DNA of 39,017 nt from Desulfurococcales archaeon (GCA_027083135.1 JALWQH010000049.1:1-39017); one strand, 5' to 3'; shown: positions 21,039 to 31,398, numbered from the stretch's first letter. The notes: generated by a model from the letters alone, not told the origin. Translations and numbers: made by a program.

Positions 21039-21896
21039 GTGACACGCATACGCTTTGGGCCTGCGGGAAAACCCCTTGGGTTCAAGGGGCCTATGGAGAG
21101 GGTTCCAGAGTACCTGGCTAAGCTGGGCTTAGATGCACTTGAATACGAAGCTGTGCGGGGAGTGAATATACGTGAGGAGAAGGCCCGTCTGTTGGGAGAG
21201 GAGGCAGAAAAGCATGGCATAACTCTCTCCATGCATGCCCCTTACTATGTAAACCTCGCATCAGGGAAGCAGGAGGTAATTGATAAGAGTGTGAGGAGGC
21301 TTGTCGATGCTTTAAGAGCTTCTGAATGGATGCATGCATACGTCGTGGTTTTCCATCCAGGCTACTATAAGGATCTTGGAAGGGAAGGATCCGTACGCCG
21401 CGTCATAGAGTCTCTGAGAAGGGTCTTAGAAGAGGCCAGTGCGCTTGGAGTAAAGTACCCGTTTCTAGGGCCTGAGACAACAGGCAAGACAAGCCAGGTT
21501 GGAAGCATAGAGGATATTATAGAGATATGCTCCTCGACTGAGAGGTGCAGACCTGTCGTCGACTGGGCTCACCTCTACGCTAGAAGCCTGGGAGAATTCC
21601 TCAGGGCTTCCGAGGAGGCTGTGCGCATCATAGATCTCCTTGAAAAAGAGCTTGGGAGGGAAGCCGTATCCCCCCTACACCAGCATTTCTCAAGGATAGA
21701 GTATGGGCGTGGAGGCGAGAAGCAGCATCATCCCCTAAACGAGGATGAATATGGGCCTGAGTTCAGCTACGTGTGCGAAGCATTAATGGAGACCGGGGTT
21801 GACAGCGTCATCATATCTGAGAGTCCTCTCCTAGACAGGGATGCCTTGGTGATGAAAGAAATCTGCAGGGAGAAGCAGAATGCTAACCAGGCTTAG
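21039..21896 (+). CDS. nfo: Endonuclease IV (AP endonuclease family 2)
   Basis: 285-residue TIM-barrel DNA repair enzyme that nicks at abasic sites. The three-zinc ligands can be read in order: His in LSMHAPYYVN, His in VVFHPGYY, Glu in LGPETTGK, Asp and His in VVDWAHLYAR, His in LHQHFSRIEYG, His in KQHHPLNEDE, Glu in IISESPLLDRDA. The start is GTG 21039 after GATGGGGC. Its 3' end overlaps the phosphatidyltransferase gene by 17 bases, so these are probably one unit. Confidence 0.9.
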   Translation: MTRIRFGPAGKPLGFKGPMERVPEYLAKLGLDALEYEAVRGVNIREEKARLLGEEAEKHGITLSMHAPYYVNLASGKQEVIDKSVRRLVDALRASEWMHAYVVVFHPGYYKDLGREGSVRRVIESLRRVLEEASALGVKYPFLGPETTGKTSQVGSIEDIIEICSSTERCRPVVDWAHLYARSLGEFLRASEEAVRIIDLLEKELGREAVSPLHQHFSRIEYGRGGEKQHHPLNEDEYGPEFSYVCEALMETGVDSVIISESPLLDRDALVMKEICREKQNANQA

Positions 21897-22470
21897 AGCA
21901 ATGAGCCGCAGGGTGACAACGCCTCTTGCAAGAGGCCTTCTAAGACTCGGCTTCAATGCAGATACTGTAACTCTCCTAGGCCTAGTCTTCTCACTTCCAG
22001 CAGTCTATTTAGCCTGGGCTAGGCACCCATGGGCAGCATTACTGCTAATAGGTGTTTCAGGCCTACTGGACGCGCTTGATGGAAGCGTGGCAAGGATTAG
22101 TGGGACAGCTTCCAGGCGCGGAGCCTTCCTCGACTCAACTACTGATAGGCTTGCAGACGCCGTATACTACATAGCGCTGATGGCCTTAGGCGTAAACCCC
22201 TTCGCAGCTTCAACCGCTATGGGCCTGGCACTCACAGTTAGCTATACTAGGGCTAGGGCAGGAGCGCTTGGCCTAAGGGAGGAGGAGGGAGTAGGGCTCA
22301 TGGAGAGGGGGGATAGAATCTTGTTCATAATGCTTATCATAGCATCATATATTTACAGCCACATGCTGGCGGATTACTTGACATGGCTACTGGCGCTTCT
22401 AAGCGGCTACACAGTGCTTGAGAGAAGCATCTACTATTATAGGGAGCTAAAGAGAATCGACTATGCTTAG
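21880..22470 (+). CDS. CDP-alcohol phosphatidyltransferase, likely archaetidylinositol phosphate synthase
   Basis: 196-residue membrane enzyme with the family signature DALDGSVARISG...GAFLDSTTDR (two Asp, Gly, Ala-Arg, Gly, two Asp) and about six membrane segments. The N-terminus MLTRLRAMSRRVTTPLARGLLRLG fits archaeal enzymes that join CDP-archaeol with inositol phosphate in lipid head-group synthesis; the alcohol acceptor is inferred. ATG 21880 lies inside the endonuclease IV gene; ATG 21901 is an alternative. The 3' end overlaps the convergent TrmY gene by 24 bases. Confidence 0.87.
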   Translation: MLTRLRAMSRRVTTPLARGLLRLGFNADTVTLLGLVFSLPAVYLAWARHPWAALLLIGVSGLLDALDGSVARISGTASRRGAFLDSTTDRLADAVYYIALMALGVNPFAASTAMGLALTVSYTRARAGALGLREEEGVGLMERGDRILFIMLIIASYIYSHMLADYLTWLLALLSGYTVLERSIYYYRELKRIDYA

Positions 22471-22995
22471 GACAAATGACACCGCGTGGCTTGCAAGGTA
22501 GCTGAGAGGCCCTATAGAGATTCTCTCCGCCTCCAGGCCGCTGAGCATCTCTGAAGGTATATCCTCTCTGCCCCCCAGAAGCACAGCTACACGTTTGCTG
22601 AGCAGGCTGGATAAAGATGATATGTCGCTACCTCCCTCCTCCAAGATAATTGTAGTGTCAGGCGAGAACTCTTCAACCAGTGTTGCTACTCCCCATGGAG
22701 GTCTGAGAACCCTGTATTCTCCTTCACACAGCTTTCCTCTTATTCCCCTCATAATATCCTTCTCAGCGCATCGAGCATGCCCGGGTAGAAATTCCAACAC
22801 TATGCCTGTATCAGCCATATACACGTAGACTCTTATGTCATCTCTGATCCCCTCAGCCGTGCAGAAGGATGCCCTGATAACTCTGGCGGCTATGTCTAGC
22901 CTATGGGAGGAGGATGCATAGCCTTTAAGCCTGAAGCAGGGGTTGGGTGTTGCATGATGGATGAGGATAAACGCTACCCTCGCATGGCTTCTCAT
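22447..22995 (-). CDS. trmY: tRNA pseudouridine(54) N1-methyltransferase TrmY
   Basis: 182-residue SPOUT-class methyltransferase (DUF358). The N-terminus ARVAFILIHHATPNPCFRLKGYASSSHRLDIAARVI is typical, and the C-terminal half holds the SAM-binding knot (VAVLLGGREDIPSEM, ISIGPLSYLASHAV). It makes N1-methylpseudouridine at position 54 of archaeal tRNA. ATG 22995 overlaps the eS26 stop as ATGA, so it is coupled to the ribosomal protein gene. Confidence 0.9.
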   Translation of the reverse strand: MRSHARVAFILIHHATPNPCFRLKGYASSSHRLDIAARVIRASFCTAEGIRDDIRVYVYMADTGIVLEFLPGHARCAEKDIMRGIRGKLCEGEYRVLRPPWGVATLVEEFSPDTTIILEEGGSDISSLSSLLSKRVAVLLGGREDIPSEMLSGLEAERISIGPLSYLASHAVSFVLSIVDSL

Positions 22996-23285
22996 ACTGG
23001 GGAGCGCCTCTTACGCTCAGCCTCAGGCCTAACCTTAACTATGCCTAGGTGGACAGCGCAGGATATGCAGTAGCACTTGGTCACAGGGTACCTCATAATT
23101 ATCGCCCCCTTCTTCTCCAGTTCTCTTGCAAGCTGTGGGTCAACAGGACTATACATGCGTGTAATACATATTGCCTTATCTCTGGGCACCCGTCTACCAC
23201 AATTATCGCATTGGACGTATGATACCTTCCCCTTATCTCCCTTATGTCTCCCTCTGCTCTCTCTCTTCTTAGGCACCTTGATCAT
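22992..23285 (-). CDS. rps26e: Small ribosomal subunit protein eS26
   Basis: 97 residues: a basic N-terminus KKRESRGRHKGDKGK, zinc-binding QCDNCGRRVPRDKAICI...YPVTKCYCISCAVHLGIVKVR with four Cys, and a short basic tail. eS26 occurs in eukaryotes and Crenarchaeota, which supports the taxonomic call. The promoter AAAACTTATTAGG lies at the end of the upstream ProRS gene. It is the first gene of a two-gene unit with trmY. Confidence 0.94.
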   Translation of the reverse strand: MIKVPKKRESRGRHKGDKGKVSYVQCDNCGRRVPRDKAICITRMYSPVDPQLARELEKKGAIIMRYPVTKCYCISCAVHLGIVKVRPEAERKRRSPV

Positions 23286-23314
23286 CCTCCGCTGGGGGCT
23301 TAGGTATGCCTTGA

Positions 23315-23327
23315 CCTAATAAGTTTT
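23315..23327 (-). promoter_or_regulatory. Promoter element of eS26 gene inside the proS stop region
   Basis: AAAACTTATTAGG spans the last codons and stop of proS, about 30-42 bases before ATG 23285. It is related to the AAACCTTATTAAC elements at eL40 and tRNA-Trp. Confidence 0.5.
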
Positions 23328-24755
23328 GGCCAACCTCATAGCTGTTACAGCCTTACCGCCACATATGGGGCATCTCTCCCCATCCACCCATTCAGGCTTC
23401 TCTAAGGGGCTTCCAAGTGCCCGGGCATCAGCAAGCTCCTCCATCTCCAGGCCGCATTTCTCTGAGCCGCACCACGGTATCTCTACTATGCCCCTCCTCT
23501 CCGCAAGTATTCTCCTAGCTTCTTCAAGGCTTTTCGTCCTGGCAACCCTGCTCTCCATTTCTTTCCCAGCCTTCTCCGCAAGCTTTCTCCCAATATCCTC
23601 GAATAACTCCATGATTCTTTCAGCAAGCTCTTCTTCCCTTACCTCTACTCTTTTCCCCTCATCTCTCCTAGCTATGGTTACGGATTTGCCCTGAAGCTCA
23701 CGTGCCCCAACCTCTATTCTCACAGGGACTCCTCTAAGCTCCCACTCATAGTATTTGGCGCCAGGGGTTACATCATCTCTAGAATCCAGGTGTACCCTAA
23801 TACCTATTGATGCCAGCTTATCGGCTATTCTCTCAGCATATTTTTCTATCGCCTCCCTATCCCCTGAAGGTATTGGAACCACTACCACCTGTATTGGGGC
23901 GACAATGGGGGGCAGTATAGCGCCTCTATCATCGCCGTGGATCGCTATAACTGCTGCAACTATTCTATCAGAGATCCCGTAGCTTGTCTGCCACCCGTAA
24001 TCCATGGAGCCGTCTCTGAGCTGTATTCTGACCTCGAAGGCCCTGGTGAAGTTTTGGCCCAGGTTATGCACTGTTCCTATTTGAAGCACTCTGCCGTCAG
24101 GCATTATGGTGTCGAAGGCTATGGTGTATAGGGCTCCTGCAAACTTGTCCCAGTCAGGCCTCTTGGATATAATGTAAGGTATGCCTAGCCTATCGAATAT
24201 TGCCTTGTAGATCTCTATAGCCTCTGCTACTTGGCGTTCAGCATCCTCGAAGGATTCATGAAGCGTGTGCGCCTCCTTAAATGTTGTAACCTCCCTCAGC
24301 CTTATCATAGGCTTTGTAGCCTTAGTTTCATAGCGGAATATACTTACAACCTGGTAGTATTTCTTGGGCAGCTGTCTGTAGCTCTTTATCCAAAGGCTCT
24401 CCATGTATGTTAGAGCAGTCTCGCTAGTGGGTCTTAGAGCAAGCCTTACTCCTAGCGGGGTCTCACCGCCATGTGTAACCCAGTAGACCTCTCCTTCGAA
24501 GCCTCTTATATGCTCGCTCTCCTTTCTCAGCAGATCCTCGGGGATAAGTATTGGGAGAAGTATTTCCTCATGCCCTCTGGAGTCAAGCTCCCATCTAACT
24601 ATGCTGAGTATTCTTCTCCGCAGCTGGAAGCCGTAGGGCATCCATACTCCTGTACCCTGCACAGGGTATCTGCCGTAATCATAGATCTCGGCGTTGCTTA
24701 TCACCCAGTTGAACCACTCTGTGAATTCCTCGTGTTTGCGTGGGCGTCTATGCAT
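23316..24755 (-). CDS. proS: Prolyl-tRNA synthetase (archaeal/eukaryal type)
   Basis: Class II synthetase, about 479 residues. Motif 2 reads [25 protein letters not shown] and motif 3 includes [11 protein letters not shown]. The anticodon-binding domain follows ([25 protein letters not shown]). The C-terminal zinc domain carries CGSEKCG and CPICGGKA and ends in Tyr (LAKTY), the conserved terminal tyrosine of this type. The frame opens at GTG 24764, but GTGAT four bases before ATG 24755 mirrors the dppD ribosome site, so I use the ATG. Confidence 0.96.
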   Translation of the reverse strand: MHRRPRKHEEFTEWFNWVISNAEIYDYGRYPVQGTGVWMPYGFQLRRRILSIVRWELDSRGHEEILLPILIPEDLLRKESEHIRGFEGEVYWVTHGGETPLGVRLALRPTSETALTYMESLWIKSYRQLPKKYYQVVSIFRYETKATKPMIRLREVTTFKEAHTLHESFEDAERQVAEAIEIYKAIFDRLGIPYIISKRPDWDKFAGALYTIAFDTIMPDGRVLQIGTVHNLGQNFTRAFEVRIQLRDGSMDYGWQTSYGISDRIVAAVIAIHGDDRGAILPPIVAPIQVVVVPIPSGDREAIEKYAERIADKLASIGIRVHLDSRDDVTPGAKYYEWELRGVPVRIEVGARELQGKSVTIARRDEGKRVEVREEELAERIMELFEDIGRKLAEKAGKEMESRVARTKSLEEARRILAERRGIVEIPWCGSEKCGLEMEELADARALGSPLEKPEWVDGERCPICGGKAVTAMRLAKTY

Positions 24756-24792
24756 CAGTATCACGCCTGCTGGCGGGAAAATTTAGGAGTAT

Positions 24793-24804
24793 GTTATTAA
24801 AAAC
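24793..24804 (-). promoter_or_regulatory. T-rich element: proS TATA box and possible ATP synthase operon terminator
   Basis: GTTTTTAATAAC on the minus strand lies about 40 bases before the proS start and about 40 bases after the AtpK stop. The TTTAATAA part can be the TATA box and the T5 run can end the upstream operon. Confidence 0.45.
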
Positions 24805-24840
24805 TGACTCTTCCTCTTAACAGCCTCTGAAGCAGCGATG

Positions 24841-25191
24841 CTAGAACTTGGTGAACAGCACGAGGATCGATATTAGCAGCCCATATATGGCTACTCCTTC
24901 TCCTAGAGCCACTATTAGTAGGACCTGGGACATCATTTCAGGCTTCTCTGTGAGGGCGCTTAGGCCTGAAGCTCCTGCTACACCTATAGCGTAGCCTGCA
25001 CCTATGCCTGCGAGGCCTACTGCTAGGCCTGCGCCTATGGCTTTGCCTGAAGTCGTTAGCCCTGAGCCAACGTACTCGCCTGCCTTAGCAGTAGCATTGG
25101 TTGCCTGGGCGTGTAGTATTAGAGGTATCATTGTCATTATGGCTGCGATTGCTATTAGGGGTATTATTTTGAGCATGGTTCTCCTATTCAT
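24841..25191 (-). CDS. atpK: A/V-type ATP synthase subunit K (proteolipid c ring)
   Basis: 116 residues. An N-terminal hydrophobic segment (MLKIIPLIAIAAIMTMIPLILHA) resembles a signal peptide. It is followed by the c-subunit hairpin: Gly-rich IGAGLAVGLAGIGAGYAIGVAGASGL and ALGEGVAIYGLLISILVLF with the ion-carrying Glu in the second helix. Subunits form the rotor ring. The lead segment may be cleaved, as proposed for some archaeal c subunits. It is the last gene of the F-E-A-B-D-x-K operon. Confidence 0.92.
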   Translation of the reverse strand: MNRRTMLKIIPLIAIAAIMTMIPLILHAQATNATAKAGEYVGSGLTTSGKAIGAGLAVGLAGIGAGYAIGVAGASGLSALTEKPEMMSQVLLIVALGEGVAIYGLLISILVLFTKF

Positions 25192-25207
25192 GCTTCTTCA
25201 ACCCTCA

Positions 25208-25393
25208 TCAGCTTTTACGTGCAAGGTTGGTGAGAAACCTCTCTTTAACTTTTTCGAGTTCTTCGGCATGTCTATTCACGATCTCCTCTATTTTTTCCTC
25301 CAAGGCTATCTGCGCCCTCCTCCTCTTCTCCTCCAACCTGCTACGCACCTTGCTTAGAAGCTGCTCTCTTGACGGCAGGGACAATTCACTCAC
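25208..25393 (-). CDS. Small coiled-coil protein in the ATP synthase operon
   Basis: 61 residues, almost wholly helical and charged: SREQLLSKVRSRLEEKRRRAQ then LEEKIEEIVNRHAEELEKVKERF. It overlaps the AtpD stop as ATGA and precedes AtpK by 16 bases, so it is clearly part of the operon. The Sulfolobus ATPase operon has a small (about 7 kDa) epsilon subunit at the same place; this gene is probably its counterpart or a short stalk protein. I cannot confirm homology by eye. Confidence 0.75.
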   Translation of the reverse strand: MSELSLPSREQLLSKVRSRLEEKRRRAQIALEEKIEEIVNRHAEELEKVKERFLTNLARKS

Positions 25394-26022
25394 CTCCCAG
25401 CTAGCTTTTTCTTCAGCATTTTTAAACGTATAAACTCCTCACGCATGCGTTCATCAAGTATTAGTCTTATATAATGTATGGCACGCTCATATGCTGGCAG
25501 TAAGGCATAGTCTATTGCGTTTATTAGCCTCTGCGTCTCTCTTAGCTCGTCTATGAGGCTGCGCAGCGATAGTTCAACTTCGATCAGCTTGATCAGGCTG
25601 GACATGGCTTTACGGATCTTCACATATGCGTCTGTAAGCTCTGAGGGCATCTCTGCGAGGCTGTAGGATGGTTCCCCTATGCTCTCCTCTGCTAGGCTGA
25701 GGGCAGGCACCTTTACTGCGAAGAGCGCTCTCTCCCCTATCTCTATTCTGAGGCTCGGCGGGGTTGACTCGGCTATGGAGCGTATCTGCTCGTAGCCTAC
25801 GGATGCTAGTGCGCGGAAATAACTATGGTATGCTTCTCTAAGGAGGCTGGAGACATCGTTATAGTATCTCTCATAGTAGTCTATGGACTCGCGGATATGT
25901 AGTAATAGGACCTCTCTCTTCTCCTCGAGGATTGCTCTAATCTTCCTTATAGTCTTCTCTTCTCTGCGCAGCCTAATGTAGTTTATCTTGGTGGGCAGTA
26001 TTTTGCGTGCTTCTAGGCTCAA
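25390..26022 (-). CDS. atpD: A/V-type ATP synthase subunit D
   Basis: 210 residues. Subunit D is the central rotor shaft, two long helices: [39 protein letters not shown] at the N-terminus and [43 protein letters not shown] at the C-terminus. The pattern TK(I)N.I.L....I...R..L..KR..L is the family hallmark. ATG overlaps the AtpB stop by four bases. Confidence 0.94.
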   Translation of the reverse strand: MSLEARKILPTKINYIRLRREEKTIRKIRAILEEKREVLLLHIRESIDYYERYYNDVSSLLREAYHSYFRALASVGYEQIRSIAESTPPSLRIEIGERALFAVKVPALSLAEESIGEPSYSLAEMPSELTDAYVKIRKAMSSLIKLIEVELSLRSLIDELRETQRLINAIDYALLPAYERAIHYIRLILDERMREEFIRLKMLKKKLAGR

Positions 26023-27434
26023 GCCCTACTCCCCGCGTATTTCGGATGGTATTTGCGTATGTGCTCATCCTTTATGTTGGTGAGCTCGCTTTCAGGCAGT
26101 ATTGAGAGTATCTCCCACCCTATGCTAAGTGTTTCCTCTATGCTTCTATTCTCATAGAATCCTTGGCTGAGGAAGCGGCGCTCGAAGGCCTCCGCGAATC
26201 TCAGGTATTTTCGATCAGTGTCGCTTAGGCTTTCCTCGCCGACTATTGTGGCTAGGCTTCTCAGCTCCTGGGCCCTACTATATGCGGCGTAGAGCTGGTT
26301 TGATACGCCTGCATGATCCTCCCTAGTCTTACCAGGCCCTATGCCCTCCTTCATGAGCCTTGAGAGGCTCATGAGCACATTTATAGGCGGATAGATTCCC
26401 CTATTGTAAAGCGTTCTATCCAGCACGACTTGCCCCTCAGTGATATATCCTGTTAGATCAGGTATAGGATGGGTTATATCGTCGTTAGGCATTGTGAGGA
26501 TAGGCATCTGGGTTATGCTTCCCTTCTTACCTATGACTCTTCCAGCCCTCTCATATATGGTTGCCAGGTCGCTGTACATATATCCAGGATATCCCTGTCT
26601 TCCCGGAACCTCCTCTCTAGCCGCGCTTATCTCTCTGAGTGCTTCACAGTAATTGGTCATGTCTGTAAGTATGACTAGGACATGCATATCCCTCGAGTAA
26701 GCTAAGTATTCCGCCAGGGTTAATGCTACTCTAGGTGTTATTAGCCTAATCATGGCTGGCTCGTCGGCAAGGTTCAGGAACATGGCTACCTTATTGATTG
26801 CCCCCGTCTCCTCGAAGAATCTTCTGAAGAACAAGGCTTCATCATACTTTATACCTATGGCTGCGAAGACTACGGCGAACTCCTCGCCTCTGCCAGGCAC
26901 TGTGGCCTGCCTGGCTATCTGTGCTGCAAGCATGTTGTGTGGGAGCCCTGCACCGCTGAATAAGGGGAGCTTCTGCCCTCTTACTAGGGTATTCATGCCA
27001 TCTATGGCTGACACTCCTGTCTGTATGAAGTCTTCGGGATAGTCTCTGGCCGCAGGGTTGAGGGGCTCGCCGTTAACATCTCTCTTCTCCTCGGCTACTA
27101 TGGGAGGACCGTTATCTATGGGCTCGCCGAGGCCGTTGAATACTCGGCCCAACATATCCTCGGATACGGGGATCTCTAACGGCCTGCCGAGAAACCTAAC
27201 CTTGGTGCCTATCCTCGTTATTCCCGTGGTGCCTTCGAAGACCTGTATTACTGCTACGCCAGCCCCTACTTCAAGTACTCTCCCCCTACGCTTCTCGCCG
27301 CTGGGGAGTTCAACCTCAACGATTTCATCATAGGCTACTCTGCTAACCCCCTCAACCACCAGGAGGGGGCCCTTAATCTCACTAATAGTTCTATATTCCC
27401 TTACACCTATTATCCATGATTCCTGGGTTGACAT
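26019..27434 (-). CDS. atpB: A/V-type ATP synthase subunit B
   Basis: 471 residues; the non-catalytic regulatory subunit of the A1 hexamer. It keeps the fold of AtpA but has [19 protein letters not shown] in place of a true P-loop. Other markers are GQKLPLF, the conserved [41 protein letters not shown] stretch and [30 protein letters not shown]. It starts two bases after the AtpA stop and overlaps AtpD. Confidence 0.96.
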   Translation of the reverse strand: MSTQESWIIGVREYRTISEIKGPLLVVEGVSRVAYDEIVEVELPSGEKRRGRVLEVGAGVAVIQVFEGTTGITRIGTKVRFLGRPLEIPVSEDMLGRVFNGLGEPIDNGPPIVAEEKRDVNGEPLNPAARDYPEDFIQTGVSAIDGMNTLVRGQKLPLFSGAGLPHNMLAAQIARQATVPGRGEEFAVVFAAIGIKYDEALFFRRFFEETGAINKVAMFLNLADEPAMIRLITPRVALTLAEYLAYSRDMHVLVILTDMTNYCEALREISAAREEVPGRQGYPGYMYSDLATIYERAGRVIGKKGSITQMPILTMPNDDITHPIPDLTGYITEGQVVLDRTLYNRGIYPPINVLMSLSRLMKEGIGPGKTREDHAGVSNQLYAAYSRAQELRSLATIVGEESLSDTDRKYLRFAEAFERRFLSQGFYENRSIEETLSIGWEILSILPESELTNIKDEHIRKYHPKYAGSRA

Positions 27435-27436
27435 TG

Positions 27437-30400
27437 CTACCCACCTCCCAACCTGCGGAGCTTTGATACAAGTGTATTGTATATTTCATCAAGCTTGCTC
27501 AGCTCGTCGTTAGGGACTGTGAACTTAGCTTTGATGAGCTCTGTTATCTCCTTGTCGAGATTCCTCCTGATCTCCCTTACAGGTACCCCCCTGGAAACCA
27601 GTCTTCTAGCCTCATAGTAGAAGTCTAGGATCGTTTTAAGGAGTTTAAACTGCTTTATAGGCGGTGTGAAGGCATCCACGGGGTCAAAGGCATTTTGCTT
27701 GAGGAATCCCTCCTTAATTATTCTTGCAGCCTCCAGGATAAGTTTATCCTGTTCTGATAGGCTTTCAGGCCCTACAAGCCTTACTATTTCTTTAAGCTCA
27801 TCCTCCCTTAGCAGCACACGCATGGCTTCATCCCTGTAGTGCTTCCATGAAGGATCAACGTTTTCATGCCACCATTTTGCAACGAGATCGGAGTATGCGG
27901 AGTAGCTGAGGATCCAGTTTATAGCTGGGTAGTGACGCGAGTATGCGAGAGCCGTGTCCAGAGCCCAGAATACTCTTATGAACCTCTTAGTATGGCTTGT
28001 AACAGGCTCTGTGAAGTCTCCTCCTGGAGGAGATACTGCTCCCACCAGTGTGACTGATCCTATTCTCTCAGGTCTTCCAGCTATTACTGCTCTTCCTGCA
28101 CGCTCATAGAACTCCGCCAGCCTTGAAGCCAGGTAGCTGGGATAACCCTCCTCGGCTGGCATCTCCTCTAGGCGGCCTGCTATCTCCCTCAGCGCTTCAG
28201 CCCATCTTGAAGTAGAATCAGCTACCAGCAGGACATCGTAGCCCATATCCCTGTAGTATTCGGCCATAGTGACGCCAACATAGATGCTTGCCTCTCTGGC
28301 GGCTACAGGCATATTACTAGTATTCGCTATCAATATTGTACGCTCCATGAGTGGTTTACCAGACCATGGGTCCTTGTATTGGGGGAACCTTAGCAGCACT
28401 TCAGTCATCTCATTCCCCCTCTCGCCGCATCCGATGTAGATTACAACTCTAGCAGCACTCCACTGCGCTAAGCTGTGAAGCGTTACAGTATTGTGGAGTA
28501 TGGAGGGCATCTCGCCGCCGACGAAATTATGGGTCTTAGGCACAGTTAGATCATAGACTGTGAAGTCTCCTTTAACCACCTCTATGCCTACAACCTCGTC
28601 TACAGCTACATGTTCCAGGGCCTTGGATGAAGATTCCAGTATGCTGTATCCTAGGACTCCAGCCATTATGGCTAGTTTCCTTGAGACTGCTCTCCCCCCA
28701 ATAATGATGCTGTCCGCCGGCTCTACTCCTAGACTACTCGACTCTTCAATATAGGCTGCCAGCCTGTCGATCTTAGGTATATCTAGGCCTCGGAGCTCTC
28801 TGAGGCCTAGCTTATCATAGAAGCGTTTCAGCTCCTCAAATCCTGTAATTAGTATTCTATGATGAGTCCTTTCTTCCAGCTTCTCCTCCTCAACACTATA
28901 GAGTACTCCTAGGCGGGATAGAAGGTAGGCTATCCCTGTTGCAAGGCATTTGTTGGTAGTAGTTATCTCCACCCTGCTTTCCTCGAAGCTGCCGCTGCCT
29001 AGATAATAGCCGCGTAGGAAGCCTGCTACAGCTTCCTCAGGGCTTCTTAGTATGGCTGGAGGCACACATACCTCGCCTGTCTTTCCATGGAGGGGTATAC
29101 CGATGTTTTCAAGTATTTTAACTAGGAGTATTGACCGTGCTGAGACGGCCTTCATTACCTTATAGTCGCTCTGAACTGGGCTTATGTCGAACAGCTGCTT
29201 CAAGAGTTCAGTAAACCTCCTTCTAACAGCTTTATTACTACTGAATAGTCTGACCTCTCTTCCCGTGAGCCGTCCCTCGGAGACAATTAGGCCTAGCAGT
29301 TCTGCCAGCCTGCCGTCAACATGGCTTGGCACGGATATATCTTTGCGGCTCCTAGCCATTCCTATGCGGCTGGGCTCCGGAGGCTCTCTTCTAAGCGCAG
29401 CGAAGAGTGATTTATAGTGGCTTAGCCTGGGATGCTGCTTCCCCTTTAACACACTGGAGAGTGACGCAGGGTTCATTCCTATTTTTTCTGCAACCTTCCT
29501 CAGGCTGCTCAGCCTTTCCCTCAGCCTCCAGGCAGCTATTCTGAACTCCTCTAAGGAGAATTCATCCCGAATCGTTGCATCCTCTGGGAGGAATCTGTGG
29601 AGAGGCTGAGGCTCGCCTGCTATGGGTATAAGCCTAGGTATGATGAGCCGCTCACCCGGCTTAATGAGCGCTGCAGGCTTCTCCTCAAAGTATCCCTTAG
29701 TATTGAGGATTATTAGGCGGTGTGCAGGAGTGACCTCTATCCTCCTCCCCTTTTTCGTCGTTATGCGGACTATGCTGTCCGACCTGCCCTTATATAAATG
29801 AGAGACCCTAGCTTCCCTAAGCCTCTCCCCGTCAAACGTTATTATTCTTAAGTTCAGGGCGGAGATGTCTATTAGGTTCTCGTCAGGCTCAGCAGGTATT
29901 CTGACACCCTTATCCGAGTATTTCTCATAGACTTTCTCTATGGGTAGAATAGTGCCATCAGCCAGCATCACTGGGGTTCCAGGCAGCACGCATTTCCCTG
30001 TGCCGAATCCTCCAGGTATGGCTCCTGTACCACCCTTAGCCATGGGGAAAAGCGTGTCAAGTATTCTCATACCTGTTATGAGGGGCTCTGCTGGCTCAAG
30101 CTTCTCCTTGAATGGCCTGGGCCTCCTAGCAGGCCACCTATGATACATTTTAAGATCTATTTTCCTCCCATCCTGTTCAAGAATGGCTATGGTGTCCTCA
30201 ATCGTGTATTCTCCTTCAGGCATCAGCTCGACTAGTTTGCCGTGGAGGTTAGGGGGAACCATGACGGTGTGCTCTATTAGGCTTGTCTCCTGCACTTTTC
30301 CAAGCATATCTCCTCCTTTCACCTTGTCTCCAGGCTTAACCTCGCTGCTAGGCTTAAACAGCCACTTCTTATCTCTTGGAAGGGCGTTTACCTTTACACC

Positions 30401-30718
30401 CCTCTTAACAAACACGCTTCCACTCTTCTCAACTATGCGTTCTAGGGGGCGCTGTATGCCGTCGAAAATTTGGGTTAGAAGGCCTGGCCCCAGCTCCACT
30501 GAGAGCGGGTAGCCTGTACCATATACTGGTTCACCTGGCCTTAGACCGCTTGTCGACTCGTAGACCTGCACATACGCCTTGTCTCCCACTATCCTTGTAA
30601 CCTCTCCTATCAGCCTATCCTCTCCTACTTCAACCATCTCGTACATCTGCGCACCGCTCATACCTTCAGCAACTACTAGCGGCCCGCTTATCCTAATGAT
30701 CCTGCCTACTACGGGCAT
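27437..30718 (-). CDS. atpA: A/V-type ATP synthase catalytic subunit A, interrupted by an intein
   Basis: 1093 residues as encoded; 592 after protein splicing, the usual AtpA length. The N-extein runs to Lys242 in GGFGTGK and the C-extein resumes at Thr744 with [11 protein letters not shown], so the intein splits the P-loop between Lys and Thr. Without splicing the ATPase cannot be active. C-extein markers include [43 protein letters not shown] and [22 protein letters not shown] overlaps the AtpE stop (TAATG). Codon use in intein and exteins looks alike. Confidence 0.96.
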   Translation of the reverse strand: MPVVGRIIRISGPLVVAEGMSGAQMYEMVEVGEDRLIGEVTRIVGDKAYVQVYESTSGLRPGEPVYGTGYPLSVELGPGLLTQIFDGIQRPLERIVEKSGSVFVKRGVKVNALPRDKKWLFKPSSEVKPGDKVKGGDMLGKVQETSLIEHTVMVPPNLHGKLVELMPEGEYTIEDTIAILEQDGRKIDLKMYHRWPARRPRPFKEKLEPAEPLITGMRILDTLFPMAKGGTGAIPGGFGTGKCVLPGTPVMLADGTILPIEKVYEKYSDKGVRIPAEPDENLIDISALNLRIITFDGERLREARVSHLYKGRSDSIVRITTKKGRRIEVTPAHRLIILNTKGYFEEKPAALIKPGERLIIPRLIPIAGEPQPLHRFLPEDATIRDEFSLEEFRIAAWRLRERLSSLRKVAEKIGMNPASLSSVLKGKQHPRLSHYKSLFAALRREPPEPSRIGMARSRKDISVPSHVDGRLAELLGLIVSEGRLTGREVRLFSSNKAVRRRFTELLKQLFDISPVQSDYKVMKAVSARSILLVKILENIGIPLHGKTGEVCVPPAILRSPEEAVAGFLRGYYLGSGSFEESRVEITTTNKCLATGIAYLLSRLGVLYSVEEEKLEERTHHRILITGFEELKRFYDKLGLRELRGLDIPKIDRLAAYIEESSSLGVEPADSIIIGGRAVSRKLAIMAGVLGYSILESSSKALEHVAVDEVVGIEVVKGDFTVYDLTVPKTHNFVGGEMPSILHNTVTLHSLAQWSAARVVIYIGCGERGNEMTEVLLRFPQYKDPWSGKPLMERTILIANTSNMPVAAREASIYVGVTMAEYYRDMGYDVLLVADSTSRWAEALREIAGRLEEMPAEEGYPSYLASRLAEFYERAGRAVIAGRPERIGSVTLVGAVSPPGGDFTEPVTSHTKRFIRVFWALDTALAYSRHYPAINWILSYSAYSDLVAKWWHENVDPSWKHYRDEAMRVLLREDELKEIVRLVGPESLSEQDKLILEAARIIKEGFLKQNAFDPVDAFTPPIKQFKLLKTILDFYYEARRLVSRGVPVREIRRNLDKEITELIKAKFTVPNDELSKLDEIYNTLVSKLRRLGGG
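28490..29992 (-). other. AtpA intein (501 residues) with LAGLIDADG endonuclease domain, probably degenerate
   Basis: Intein from Cys243 to Asn743. Block A is [13 protein letters not shown], block [13 protein letters not shown] (TxxH), block [16 protein letters not shown], block G SILHN, and the +1 residue is Thr. A LAGLIDADG-type endonuclease lies at about 470-640: first motif [13 protein letters not shown] keeps an acidic residue; the second, [13 protein letters not shown], has Ser where the catalytic Asp is expected. A stretch at about 403-440 ([26 protein letters not shown]) looks like a helix-turn-helix DNA-binding module. The same P-loop site holds inteins in other archaeal AtpA genes. 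Confidence 0.93.
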
Positions 30719-31398
30719 TACCCTTCACCTCCAAACAATATGCGGGCTATTCTAGCCCGCATGTCGCGGGCTATCTGCCCTATTATTAAGTCTAAGCTGT
30801 AATCCACCATGATCTTAGAGTCAGGTGTATGTGCTCTGAGCCCTCCTAGGATGCTTGCAGGCTTGTCGCTGATCATTATTTCCTTTGATACTATTTTCTC
30901 AGGATCTAGCTGGAGGGAGTGTTTCTCGAGAAGCTTTCTTACACTGCTGGGTTTCTTCAGATTCCTGGCTATTTCGGCGAGGATTTTTCTATCATGCTCA
31001 TTAGCCTCTAACACGATTTTATCTGCCTCTATCTGGGATACTGCTTGCAGAACAAGTTTCTCTAATGCCTGCCTATATTCATCTGTTTGTGCGAACATGC
31101 TTAGCCTTTTCACAGCTTCCTCCACGACCTTATCTATCCATTCACTCCTCTTTTCCGCCAGCTTCATCCTGAACTCGGCTTCAAGCGAGGCTCTCTCCGC
31201 CGCCAGTTTATCCTGGGCATCGCTAAGTATTCTTGAGGCTTTCTCCTCGGCTTCCTTCAAGGCTTCTTCAAAGGCATCGTCAATCATCTTTAATGCTCCC
31301 TTGCTCACTTCTTCAAGCTTTGATCTAAGCTCCTCCTCAACTCCTCTCAGAGCCTCTTCAACCAGCTTCTCCGGGTCACCTATTATTTTCTCGCTCAA
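30718..31398 (-). CDS. atpE: A/V-type ATP synthase subunit E (peripheral stalk)
   Basis: 226 residues: a long N-terminal helix rich in Glu/Lys/Ala (EEALKEAEEKASRILSDAQDKLAAERASLEAEF) and a globular C-terminal domain ending DYSLDLIIGQIARDMRARIARILFG, as in archaeal subunit E. It forms the peripheral stalk with subunit H. The start is TTG 31398, two bases after the AtpF stop, with GGGTGGAT as ribosome site. Confidence 0.93.
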   Translation of the reverse strand: MSEKIIGDPEKLVEEALRGVEEELRSKLEEVSKGALKMIDDAFEEALKEAEEKASRILSDAQDKLAAERASLEAEFRMKLAEKRSEWIDKVVEEAVKRLSMFAQTDEYRQALEKLVLQAVSQIEADKIVLEANEHDRKILAEIARNLKKPSSVRKLLEKHSLQLDPEKIVSKEIMISDKPASILGGLRAHTPDSKIMVDYSLDLIIGQIARDMRARIARILFGGEG

